DNA from: JANMDR01 sp031376425 | GTDB lineage: Bacteria > Pseudomonadota > Gammaproteobacteria > Burkholderiales > Usitatibacteraceae | Assembly (NCBI GenBank): GCA_031376425.1 | Contig: JANMDR010000237.1 | Span: forward strand, 1-14,392 | Length of the DNA: 14,392 bases | Direction: 5' to 3' | Shown: positions 7,977-14,237 of the stretch, piece by piece | How the letters are laid out: every line of letters begins with the position of its first letter | Numbering within the stretch: the stretch's first letter is position 1 | Notes under the pieces: generated by a model | What the model was told of the DNA's origin: nothing | The model's database searches: none | The model's input: only the letters and a program-made list of their open reading frames with translations | Translations under genes and position numbers: made by a program

Positions 7977-8708
7977 ATGTTTACAAACGAACTACCTAGA
8001 TACCGCCAAATCGCAGATTTATTGCGAACTCAAATTGCTACAGGCCAACCTGCAATCGGCGAACTGATGCCGACGGAAATTGATCTCTGTGCCAGCTACG
8101 GCGTGTCGCGCCACACCGCGCGGGAGGCCTTGCGCTTACTCACAGAAGATGGCCTAGTAGAGCGCCGTCAAGGCCACGGCACGCGGGTATTAAAACGCGA
8201 ACCGCATCGCTTCCAGCGTAGCGTAAGCTCGATCCCTGATCTGCTGCAATACGGTGCCAGCACGCGCTTGGATATTGCCACCGCCAAGACCATTTCCGCC
8301 ACCAAGCAAATTGCCGCATGGCTGCAATGCAGCGTTGGCACCAAGTGCATTCATCTGCATGGCCTACGCTCAGAACGCCAAGAAAAAGCCGCGTTTTGTG
8401 TATCTGATATTTACCGCATTGCTACCAATGACGCCCTAACCAAACGGTTTGTAAACGCCCGAGGTGCGGTGTACGCCATCATCGACGAATTGGCGTCCGA
8501 GCACATAGGCCGCGTTGAACAGCGTATGCAGGCCACGCGTTTAGATGCCCTATCCGCCAAGGAATTAGGCTTAAAAGCCGATAGCCCCACCCTGCTGATC
8601 GTACGCCGCTATTTTGACCGTGATGGCGCACTTATTTTAGTGGCGGTGAACCAACATCGGCCCGATGATTTTGTCTACACCATGGATTTAACCCGCAATA
8701 ATTCATAG
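7977..8708 (+). CDS. GntR family regulator, HutC subfamily (wHTH + UTRA)
   Basis: This 243-residue transcription regulator has the classic layout. An N-terminal winged helix-turn-helix (about 7-72) includes RYRQIADLLRTQIATGQ, LMPTEIDLCASYGVSRHTA, REALRLLTEDGLVERRQGHG and TRV. A C-terminal UTRA effector-binding domain (about 85-238) ends in LIVRRYFDRDGALILVAVNQ. UTRA regulators usually bind a small metabolite that releases the DNA. Divergent placement 20 bp from a catabolic operon suggests it represses that operon and itself, with a substrate or intermediate as inducer. The ATG start keeps the full recognition domain; only a weak purine stretch (CGGAA) precedes it. It is followed 10 bp later by the methyltransferase gene. 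Confidence 0.92.
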   Translation: MFTNELPRYRQIADLLRTQIATGQPAIGELMPTEIDLCASYGVSRHTAREALRLLTEDGLVERRQGHGTRVLKREPHRFQRSVSSIPDLLQYGASTRLDIATAKTISATKQIAAWLQCSVGTKCIHLHGLRSERQEKAAFCVSDIYRIATNDALTKRFVNARGAVYAIIDELASEHIGRVEQRMQATRLDALSAKELGLKADSPTLLIVRRYFDRDGALILVAVNQHRPDDFVYTMDLTRNNS

Positions 8709-8718
8709 GACTATTGTT

Positions 8719-9921
8719 ATGAGTACTTGGCCATCCCCGCCGCCTTACACACTGGTCGGCAAACATGGCGTGTCACCCGCGACTACGCACGACGAACGCG
8801 CCCGTTTTAATTTTTTAGCCACCTTAAATTCCCACCTTGCCGCCAATGTATTACCCGGCAATGCCGTAGCCTATGAAAAACGCGCCAAGCCCGCCTTTAT
8901 CGCTGCTAATGGTCGGGCACCACAAGACCGGCACGAAGTACGCCACGCCATGTTACGCGACCCGCATTTTCAAACTTGGAGCGCACTACGGCGTTCATCT
9001 ATGGAGCTACGGCAGCAAGCTGGGCGGGAAGTAGTGCTGCGCCAAATAACTGACCTAAACGCCCGTGCGGCGGCCTTAAACCACAATTCGTCGCAACTAC
9101 AAATGAATCCAGATTTACCGCTACCGGCCTACTTAACCAAGGTGGATCATCACTGTATGCCCGGCGGCTATTTCACCGAAGTAGCAGTAGATGACATCAG
9201 CGCCGCCGCCAACTATGACGTGGGTATTTTCGCCACCACCGCAGGCGGCTTAGGTAGATTTAACGACGGCGCAGGCCACGCAGTGGCTGGTTGGTTAAAA
9301 GCCAAATATCCTAATTTTTCACCCAAGCGTATCTTAGACATGGGCTGTGGCGCTGGGCATAGCTTGGTGCCGGTGGCTCAAGCCTTTCCCGATGCCGAAG
9401 TGGTGGCTATTGAAGTAGCGGCACCGCTGCTACGGTTCGCTCACGCGCGCGCAAAATCAATGGGCGTGAGCAATATTAAATTTGTCCAAGCCAATGCCGA
9501 AGCCGTACCGGAAGCAGATGAAAGTTTTGATCTGGTATTTAGCACCATGTTTTTGCACGAAACCTCCAACAAGGCCATTCGCCGCGTGTTGGCAGAGACC
9601 TACCGCCTTTGCGCTAAGGGTGGCATGGTGATTCATTTAGAGCAACCGCAATTTGCAGGTCTACCGCCCTATGAGCAATTTATGCGCGATTGGGACGCGC
9701 TCTACAACAACGAACCGTTTTGGACGGGCATGCATGATATGGATATGGATGCCCTGCAAATTGAAGCGGGATTTAAGGCCGAAAATATTTTCATCAGCCA
9801 AGCCGATGCCATCGTGGACGAGGAAATTTTTGGCAAGCCAAAAAAAGAAGTAGAAGATTATGGTCGCAAAGCCAGTTGGCATTTGTTTGGCGTAAGTAAA
9901 CCTGCGAGTACGGCAATATGA
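8719..9921 (+). CDS. Class I SAM-dependent methyltransferase with N-terminal extension
   Basis: This is a 400-residue protein. The Rossmann-type methyltransferase domain spans about 180-330: motif I ILDMGCGAGH (205-214), the acidic end of strand 2 in VVAIEV (E232), QANAEAVP (257-264), FDLVFSTMFLHE (270-281), and a post-core GGMVIHLEQP (301-310). This pattern suits small-molecule O-, C- or N-methyltransferases of the Methyltransf_11/UbiE type. The first 170 or so residues are a helical, Arg/His-rich region that I do not recognise, and the C-terminal 70 residues look family-specific. AGGA 8 nt upstream supports the ATG. It follows the GntR gene by 10 bp and overlaps the next gene by ATGA. It may modify a pathway compound; the acceptor is unknown. 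Confidence 0.85.
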   Translation: MSTWPSPPPYTLVGKHGVSPATTHDERARFNFLATLNSHLAANVLPGNAVAYEKRAKPAFIAANGRAPQDRHEVRHAMLRDPHFQTWSALRRSSMELRQQAGREVVLRQITDLNARAAALNHNSSQLQMNPDLPLPAYLTKVDHHCMPGGYFTEVAVDDISAAANYDVGIFATTAGGLGRFNDGAGHAVAGWLKAKYPNFSPKRILDMGCGAGHSLVPVAQAFPDAEVVAIEVAAPLLRFAHARAKSMGVSNIKFVQANAEAVPEADESFDLVFSTMFLHETSNKAIRRVLAETYRLCAKGGMVIHLEQPQFAGLPPYEQFMRDWDALYNNEPFWTGMHDMDMDALQIEAGFKAENIFISQADAIVDEEIFGKPKKEVEDYGRKASWHLFGVSKPASTAI

Positions 9922-10286
9922 GCGCACCTGAATTTGACTGGATTGCGTTAACAGGTGCCAAACCCAAAGGCAAGCGCCCCTATTTTTTTGAAGACCCTGC
10001 CGTTGAACGCGTATTTGCGATGCTCATGGCGGTAACCCAAGAATTAGCAGTGACCCGCGAACGCCTAGACACCGTAGAACGCCTACTAGAAAAATCCGGC
10101 CACCTCGACCGTGCGCAGATAGAAGCCTACGCCCCCGAACCCGAAGCCGCCACCGCAAGAGCGCAGGCCACCCGCGCCTACATTGCCAGAGTGATGCGCA
10201 TCGTGCAGCAAGAAATGGAAGCGATCAACAAACCCGAACATGAATATGAATTAGCGGCGAAAGCCGATGAATTACGCAATGAATAA
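9918..10286 (+). CDS. Small helical protein coupled to the methyltransferase
   Basis: This is a 122-residue cytoplasmic protein that I do not recognise. The N-terminus is short and polar with a KPKGKRPYFFEDP segment. Residues about 27-62 (AVERVFAMLMAVTQELAVTR onward) have the heptad character of a coiled coil. After a Pro/Glu/Ala linker (70-80) there is a second charged helix (82-120). There is no signal peptide, membrane segment or metal motif. Its ATG overlaps the methyltransferase stop (ATGA), so the two are translationally coupled and may form a complex. A role as a regulatory or scaffolding subunit for the methyltransferase is inference from context only. Confidence 0.75.
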   Translation: MSAPEFDWIALTGAKPKGKRPYFFEDPAVERVFAMLMAVTQELAVTRERLDTVERLLEKSGHLDRAQIEAYAPEPEAATARAQATRAYIARVMRIVQQEMEAINKPEHEYELAAKADELRNE

Positions 10287-10344
10287 GGCGTCCGCAAGTT
10301 GATTTAATCATCACTCGCCGTTGCGAAGCGCAGAATGTTTTGCT

Positions 10345-10378
10345 CCTCTCTTCATGCCCGAAGGGTACGGGAGAGAGG
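10345..10378. repeat. Intergenic hairpin before the beta-barrel gene
   Basis: CCTCTCT (10345-10351) pairs with AGAGAGG (10372-10378). Inside, TGCCC pairs with GGGTA around a GAA loop, separated by a 3x3 internal mismatch. It sits in the 162-bp gap between the coiled-coil gene and the calycin-like gene and is followed by ACCCTAACCCTC-type sequence (10403-10414). CT/GA-rich hairpins with such flanks are common dispersed intergenic elements in proteobacteria. No U-tract follows, so it is not an obvious terminator. Confidence 0.65.
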
Positions 10379-10448
10379 CCGAGAGAGATGGGAACTCAAA
10401 ATCACCCTAACCCTCAAAAAATATCCACCCTATGAAGGAATCCAAAAA

Positions 10449-10988
10449 ATGACCACCACCTTAAGCGAAATAAAGCGCGGCCTACCGTTACTTTCAAAAC
10501 ACGAAGGCGTATGGGACGGCTGGTATCGCCATTACGACCCCAACGGCAACAAAATCGACGAACATCGCTCACGCTTAGTCTGTCGCTTTCCCGAAGATGG
10601 TAGCGATAAAACCAAGCAATATCCGTATCAACAGACCAACTTTTATAGCTGGGCTGATGGCAAAACCGAAGTGCGCGATTTCCCCGCCACCTACGCCGAT
10701 GGCCGCATGTGGTTTGACAATGATCTAATCAAAGGCTGGGCAGCCGAAGTAGGCCTAGATGAACATCAACGCACGGTGATGCTCTACTGGAAACGCAAAG
10801 GCGACGACGATTTATACCTCTACGAAATGATCCAACTATCCGACTGCGGCCAACACCGCCACCGCGTATGGCACTGGTACCGCGCCGGTAAAATCGTATC
10901 GCGCACCTTAATTGATGAGCAGCGCGCATCGTATAAATGGGAAGGTATTATGGGCAATAGTTTTGCCGGTGATCCCTTGCCGGAGTAG
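10449..10988 (+). CDS. Beta-rich, calycin/DUF3598-like protein
   Basis: This 179-residue protein has no signal peptide or membrane segment. It is rich in alternating beta-like strands with many aromatic residues: GVWDGWYRHYDPNGNKIDEH near the N-terminus, then TNFYSWADGKTEVRDFP, TVMLYWKRKGDDDLYLYEMI and RHRVWHWYRAGKIVSRTLID. This recalls lipocalin-like (calycin) barrels such as DUF3598 proteins, which bind hydrophobic or aromatic ligands; the assignment is tentative. The frame opens upstream at 10335, but AAGGA 9 nt before the ATG at 10449 and the loss of barrel-like sequence before it favour this start. It lies 162 bp after the coiled-coil gene, so it may be in the GntR unit or have its own promoter. 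It may bind a pathway compound. Confidence 0.72.
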   Translation: MTTTLSEIKRGLPLLSKHEGVWDGWYRHYDPNGNKIDEHRSRLVCRFPEDGSDKTKQYPYQQTNFYSWADGKTEVRDFPATYADGRMWFDNDLIKGWAAEVGLDEHQRTVMLYWKRKGDDDLYLYEMIQLSDCGQHRHRVWHWYRAGKIVSRTLIDEQRASYKWEGIMGNSFAGDPLPE

Positions 10989-11038
10989 TTTATTGAGTGC
11001 GGTGGCGACCGACAACTAGCCTGATATAGGGGTAACAA

Positions 11039-11058
11039 GGGCGAATAATTATTCGCCC
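11039..11058. repeat. Perfect 20-bp palindrome, REP-like copy 1
   Basis: GGGCGAATAATTATTCGCCC is a perfect 20-bp palindrome flanked by CAA on the left and TACAAGT on the right. A near-identical copy with similar flanks is at 14218-14237. It lies about 50 bp downstream of the calycin-like gene. It probably belongs to a dispersed family of intergenic palindromes in this genome. Confidence 0.85.
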
Positions 11059-11110
11059 TACAAGTAGTGTGGCGTGCGTCGCGGTTGCAAGCGTAAGGCA
11101 TGCCAAGGTT

Positions 11111-11138
11111 GTAGGGACACGGCATGCCGTGCCACTAC
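11111..11138. repeat. Second palindrome type, ACGGCATGCCGT core
   Basis: CACGGCATGCCGTG (11118-11131) is a perfect 14-bp palindrome inside a longer imperfect one running from GTAGGG to CCACTAC. The left flank and core (TTGTA, then GG, then CACGGCATGCC) recur at 14109-14128, so this is a second repeat module used together with the GGGCGAAT type. Confidence 0.75.
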
Positions 11139-11361
11139 GGTGCCTACCGCGTTATTTGCAAGAATGGGCAGTACCACCCCGTACCGCGCCTCGCGCGCTT
11201 CAATCGTGGCTCGCACCGCCAAACCGTGGCTTATCGCAATGCCATTTACACCAGCTCAGATTTTCATCATTCTAGTGACGATTAGCGATTCGTAGACCAT
11301 GCTCCGCCAGCAGTGGTGCGAATGCGCTTATGCATACAAGCCATCGGACCTACTGGATAAA

Positions 11362-12021
11362 ATGATGACAATCGCGCTATTTCTACATATTCTCACTGGC
11401 TCCATAGCGCTCGCCGCTGGTGCTATCGCCCTTGCCGTAACTAAAGGGGGAAAATGGCATCGTAAGAGCGGCATAGTTTTCGTCATCGCCATGCTGGTGA
11501 TGTCGTCGATGGGCGCATTAATTGCGGCCATGTCAATGATCCGCATTTCTGTTGTAGCGGGATTGTTGGCGTTTTATTTGGTTGCGACAGCCATGCTTAC
11601 AGTACGCCAACCCAGTGACGCAACACGGCGAAGAACCTTAGAAATTGCCACCATGTTAATCGGCTTTGCGACAAGTATTTTCGGGTTTTACTTTGGCTAC
11701 TTAGCCACGCTTTCAGCGAAAAACACGCTAGACGGCTACCCCGCCGCAATTTACTTTGTGTTTGCCAGCATCGCGCTAATCGGCGCATTGCTTGACGTAC
11801 GCAATCTGTGGCTAAAAAAAGCGAGTGGCAAGCATCGCATTGCAAGGCATTTATGGCGCATGTGCTTTGCGATGTACTTGGCTACTTCTGCATTTTTCTT
11901 GGGTCAGGCCAAACTATTTCCGCAAGCGCTGCAAATGACATGGCTGCTCGCTATTCCTGTTGTCATTGTTTTGCTGACCTTAATCTATTGGTTGGTGCGC
12001 ACTCTCAAATTGCGAGCATAG
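11362..12021 (+). CDS. DUF2306-like seven-helix membrane protein
   Basis: This 219-residue inner-membrane protein has about seven hydrophobic segments (about 5-26, 38-60, 63-80, 93-115, 128-146, 166-184 and 193-213). Its opening LFLHILTGSIALAAGAIAL, followed by the loop TKGGKWHRKSGIVFV, is characteristic of the DUF2306-type family, as is ARHLWRMCFAMYLAT in helix 6. Conserved His and Arg residues at the membrane edge suggest a redox or ligand role, but no function is established. An upstream frame extension to 11299 has no ribosome site and spoils the clean membrane start. The tandem ATGs at 11362 and 11365 are both possible, with GGA at 11355-11357 nearer optimal for the second. Its 3' end overlaps the convergent LysR gene by 17 bp. 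Confidence 0.75.
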   Translation: MMTIALFLHILTGSIALAAGAIALAVTKGGKWHRKSGIVFVIAMLVMSSMGALIAAMSMIRISVVAGLLAFYLVATAMLTVRQPSDATRRRTLEIATMLIGFATSIFGFYFGYLATLSAKNTLDGYPAAIYFVFASIALIGALLDVRNLWLKKASGKHRIARHLWRMCFAMYLATSAFFLGQAKLFPQALQMTWLLAIPVVIVLLTLIYWLVRTLKLRA

Positions 12022-12940
12022 GCAGCAGCGAAGGCGTGTTTCGCATTTTGCGCACTAGCCACTGGCCTGCGCCACCTAGACCGTCGGTACGGTGCGCAAG
12101 GCAGAACGACGCGGCTGGCCGTGGTTGTGCCACGCGCAATCGCACTAAACTGCCGGCCTTGAAGGCTGGCTCCGCCAGATAGCGCGGCAAAAAACCAACA
12201 CCCAGCCCCGCAATTTGGGCGGCGAGCTTGTCGCGCATCGTAGCCACCGTTAGCGTGTCTTGGCCCGTTAGCAATCCCGCCGTGGTGCGCGGTCTGGTGC
12301 GTGCGCTATCGGCCACGCTTACTGCGCGAAAGGGGAGTAATTCCTCGTCGGTAACAGCTTGATTAATGCGCTTTGCGAGTGCGGCAAGTGGATGCGCGGG
12401 TGCTACCGCGTAGTCAAAATATAATCGTCCAAGCTCGTGTATTTCATAGCCACCGCCTGCAGGAATGCCACCTGCACCAAGGCCCGCCACAATTAGATCC
12501 GCACGGTCGCTTTCCAGCGCGTCCCAAGTGCCGCCCAGTGCCTCTTCCGCCAGTGTTAGGCGCGTTGCTACGCCTAAAGCGGTAAAGTCAGCGACCAAGG
12601 GATACAACGCCTGCAACCCAAATACCGTATCCACGGCCACCCGCACCTCCGTATCCCATCCGGCTTTGCGTTGCACCAACCGGCGCTCAATCGCGTCGGC
12701 CATATGCAGCAAGCGACGGCCATCGGCTAATAAGTCTGCACCCATTGGTGTCAGACTAACACTGCGTTGTGATCGATCAAAAATGCGCACCCCAAGGGCA
12801 TCTTCCAACTGCGCAACGGTATAGCTCAGAGCTGATGGCACCTTGTGCAGTTCAGCTGCCGCCTTCGTAAACGAGGCGTGACGCGCGACCGCATCAACAA
12901 CGCGCATGGCATCGATAGAGAGTTTGGGTGTAGAAATCAT
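12005..12940 (-). CDS. LysR family transcriptional regulator
   Basis: This 311-residue protein has the LysR plan. The N-terminal winged HTH (about 6-65) contains RVVDAVARHASFTKAAAELH, KVPSALSYTVAQLEDALGVR and IFDRS. It is followed by a linker helix and a periplasmic-binding-like effector domain (about 97-300). A TTG lies two codons upstream, but the ATG at 12940 gives the standard N-terminus; neither has a clear ribosome site. It diverges from the exported protein gene at 13078, the usual arrangement for a LysR regulator and its target. A T-N11-A dyad (ATCAAA, AAA, TTTGAT) lies immediately upstream of its start. The C-terminus overlaps the convergent membrane-protein gene. Confidence 0.92.
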   Translation of the reverse strand: MISTPKLSIDAMRVVDAVARHASFTKAAAELHKVPSALSYTVAQLEDALGVRIFDRSQRSVSLTPMGADLLADGRRLLHMADAIERRLVQRKAGWDTEVRVAVDTVFGLQALYPLVADFTALGVATRLTLAEEALGGTWDALESDRADLIVAGLGAGGIPAGGGYEIHELGRLYFDYAVAPAHPLAALAKRINQAVTDEELLPFRAVSVADSARTRPRTTAGLLTGQDTLTVATMRDKLAAQIAGLGVGFLPRYLAEPAFKAGSLVRLRVAQPRPAASFCLAHRTDGLGGAGQWLVRKMRNTPSLLPMLAI

Positions 12941-12941
12941 G

Positions 12942-12956
12942 ATCAAAAAATTTGAT
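12942..12956. promoter_or_regulatory. Candidate LysR box (T-N11-A dyad)
   Basis: ATCAAAAAATTTGAT is a perfect inverted repeat (6-bp arms, 3-bp centre) containing the T-N11-A pattern of LysR-type operators (T12943, A12955). It starts 2 bp from the LysR start codon in the 137-bp divergent region, so it would suit negative autoregulation. The sequence is AT-rich, and chance occurrence is possible. Confidence 0.45.
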
Positions 12957-13047
12957 TCACTTGAACAAAATAATTTACTTTTAGCTTTTAAAACTATAGC
13001 TTACCATAGCGTTAAATGTGCTTTCGGCATATCGCCATGACAAATAC

Positions 13048-13066
13048 TGTACAAAAATTTTGCACA
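13048..13066. promoter_or_regulatory. Imperfect 19-bp palindrome abutting a ribosome site
   Basis: TGTACAAAA (13048-13056) and TTTTGCACA (13058-13066) are inverted repeats with one mismatch around a single central A. The right arm touches the AAGGAG ribosome site of the following gene. It may be an operator for the neighbouring LysR protein or an unknown repressor, or an mRNA structure controlling translation. Confidence 0.4.
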
Positions 13067-13077
13067 AGGAGTCAGCT

Positions 13078-13968
13078 TTGATCTCAAAAGTTCTGTTGCT
13101 TCCCGCGTTCGCACTTACCTTGGCACTTACCTTAACGCTTACCTTTACTCCTATAGCCTCAGCTGAAGGATTAGTGCCAACGCCAACGCCAGCGATAACA
13201 TCAGCCGCTGCAACTCCCGCCGGTGCGCGAGCAGTCACTATCACCTACCTAAAATCAAAACCAGATCACCTCACAAAGTTAGAACGCTTCATACGCGCCA
13301 ACTGGTTTGTGATGGATGAAGCCGCGGTGAAGCAGGGCCTCTTTGTAAGCTATGAGTGGCTGGACACCGCCACTGACGAAGGGCCGTGGAATGCCATCGT
13401 TACCGTAACCTATGCTGATGACAAAGGCTTCGAAGGTATCAAGCAGCAATGGGCCGCTATTAAATCCGCACACAAGGAAGTGCGCCCCGACGGCCTAAGC
13501 CTAAAAGAGCTTGGACAGGTGCTGGAAACCAAGAATTTGCTAGAACGGGCGCCATTTACCAAGAAGCAAGCCGCCCGTGCCGCCCTCGCCACTATGATGA
13601 GTGCCGATACCGAACCCGTGCGGGCAGCCGTTGAACGCTATTTTAAAGCAGCCGATTCGGCCAACGCCGACGCGGTGCGCAGCGTATTCTGGCCCAGCGG
13701 CCGAGTTGAAGGTGTAGGTGGCGGAAAATTTCTCAGTTGGAGCGCTGATGAGTTTGCCACCCGTAATTTCCGTGGGCAACCCAACACCAACCAAGAGATC
13801 AACCGCACTATCGAGTGGCTAGACGTTTCCGGCACCGGCGCAGTGGCGCGGGTAAAGGTTCAAATCGATAAAACAAAAACCTACTGGGACTACTTCATAT
13901 TGCACAAAATAAACGGCGACTGGAAAATCGGCCTAAAAGCATTTGCAAATCCGGAACGGATCAAATAG
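13078..13968 (+). CDS. Exported two-domain protein: ABM-like + NTF2-like
   Basis: This is a 296-residue secreted or periplasmic protein. The start is TTG at 13078, with AGGAG 6 nt upstream; it gives a clean Sec signal peptide (positive charge at K4, hydrophobic core 5-24, cleavage after ASA at residue 29). A frame extension to a GTG at 13018 lacks these features. After a Thr/Pro/Ala linker, residues about 51-150 resemble a dimeric alpha/beta-barrel (ABM-like) fold, including VTITYLKSKPDHLTKLERFI and WNAIVTVTYADDKGFEGIKQ. Residues about 178-292 resemble NTF2-like putative lumazine-binding proteins: VRAAVERYFKAADSANADAV through DYFILHKINGDWKIGLKAF. The function is unknown; ligand binding is plausible. 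It is divergent from the LysR gene, its likely regulator. Confidence 0.8.
   Translation: MISKVLLLPAFALTLALTLTLTFTPIASAEGLVPTPTPAITSAAATPAGARAVTITYLKSKPDHLTKLERFIRANWFVMDEAAVKQGLFVSYEWLDTATDEGPWNAIVTVTYADDKGFEGIKQQWAAIKSAHKEVRPDGLSLKELGQVLETKNLLERAPFTKKQAARAALATMMSADTEPVRAAVERYFKAADSANADAVRSVFWPSGRVEGVGGGKFLSWSADEFATRNFRGQPNTNQEINRTIEWLDVSGTGAVARVKVQIDKTKTYWDYFILHKINGDWKIGLKAFANPERIK
13111..13146 (+). repeat. Period-12 repeat inside the signal peptide
   Basis: GCACTTACCTTG, GCACTTACCTTA and ACGCTTACCTTT stand in tandem and encode ALTL, ALTL and TLTF in the hydrophobic core. The unit is four codons, so slippage would lengthen or shorten the signal core without shifting frame. Confidence 0.7.
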
Positions 13969-14108
13969 ACGGGAGGCAATGTAAATTTGCTGTCGTGTAA
14001 AAAGTTATCTGCGGGTAACATTAAGCGCTAGGCGCGAAGCTGCTTGCGCCCTATAATCTGCGGAAAAAACAACTAGCCGCCCTACAATTCGGGCTGTGAG
14101 TGTCACGA

Positions 14109-14141
14109 TTGTACGGGCACGGCATGCCACGTTTGTACGGG
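14109..14141. repeat. Degenerate GGCATGCC module with direct repeats
   Basis: TTGTACGGG occurs at 14109-14117 and 14133-14141, flanking CACGGCATGCCACG; a third TTGTACGG is at 14245-14252. The left half matches the module at 11109-11128, while the right half of that palindrome has diverged. Confidence 0.6.
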
Positions 14142-14217
14142 TCTGCGTAACAACTTCCCCCACCGAGTGGTATGCGATATCGATCACAAGACACGTGCGC
14201 CTGTGCCAACACGGCAA

Positions 14218-14237
14218 GGGCGAATGATTATTCGCCC
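14218..14237. repeat. REP-like palindrome, copy 2
   Basis: GGGCGAATGATTATTCGCCC differs from the perfect palindrome at 11039 by one central base and shares the flanks CAA on the left and ACAAGT on the right. It is the second copy of the same dispersed element within about 3.2 kb. Confidence 0.85.

Larger units (their letters stand above)
10989..11361. other. Gene-free stretch carrying palindromic repeats
   Basis: No credible gene is seen in these 373 bp. The first half holds two palindromic elements listed separately (11039-11058 and 11111-11138). The rest is featureless except for the GGA at 11355-11357 that may serve the next gene. Open frames through it are short and lack ribosome sites. 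Confidence 0.6.

Noticed and set aside
10335..10448. Upstream extension of the calycin-like gene
   Set aside because: The extra codons translate the intergenic hairpin; the ATG at 10449 has AAGGA at good spacing.
13018..13077. GTG-started extension of the exported protein
   Set aside because: It would bury the signal peptide 20 residues in, and the TTG at 13078 has an ideal AGGAG.
14029..14053. Intrinsic terminator after the exported-protein gene
   Set aside because: A GC stem is present, but no U-tract follows it, so it is described only as a hairpin.
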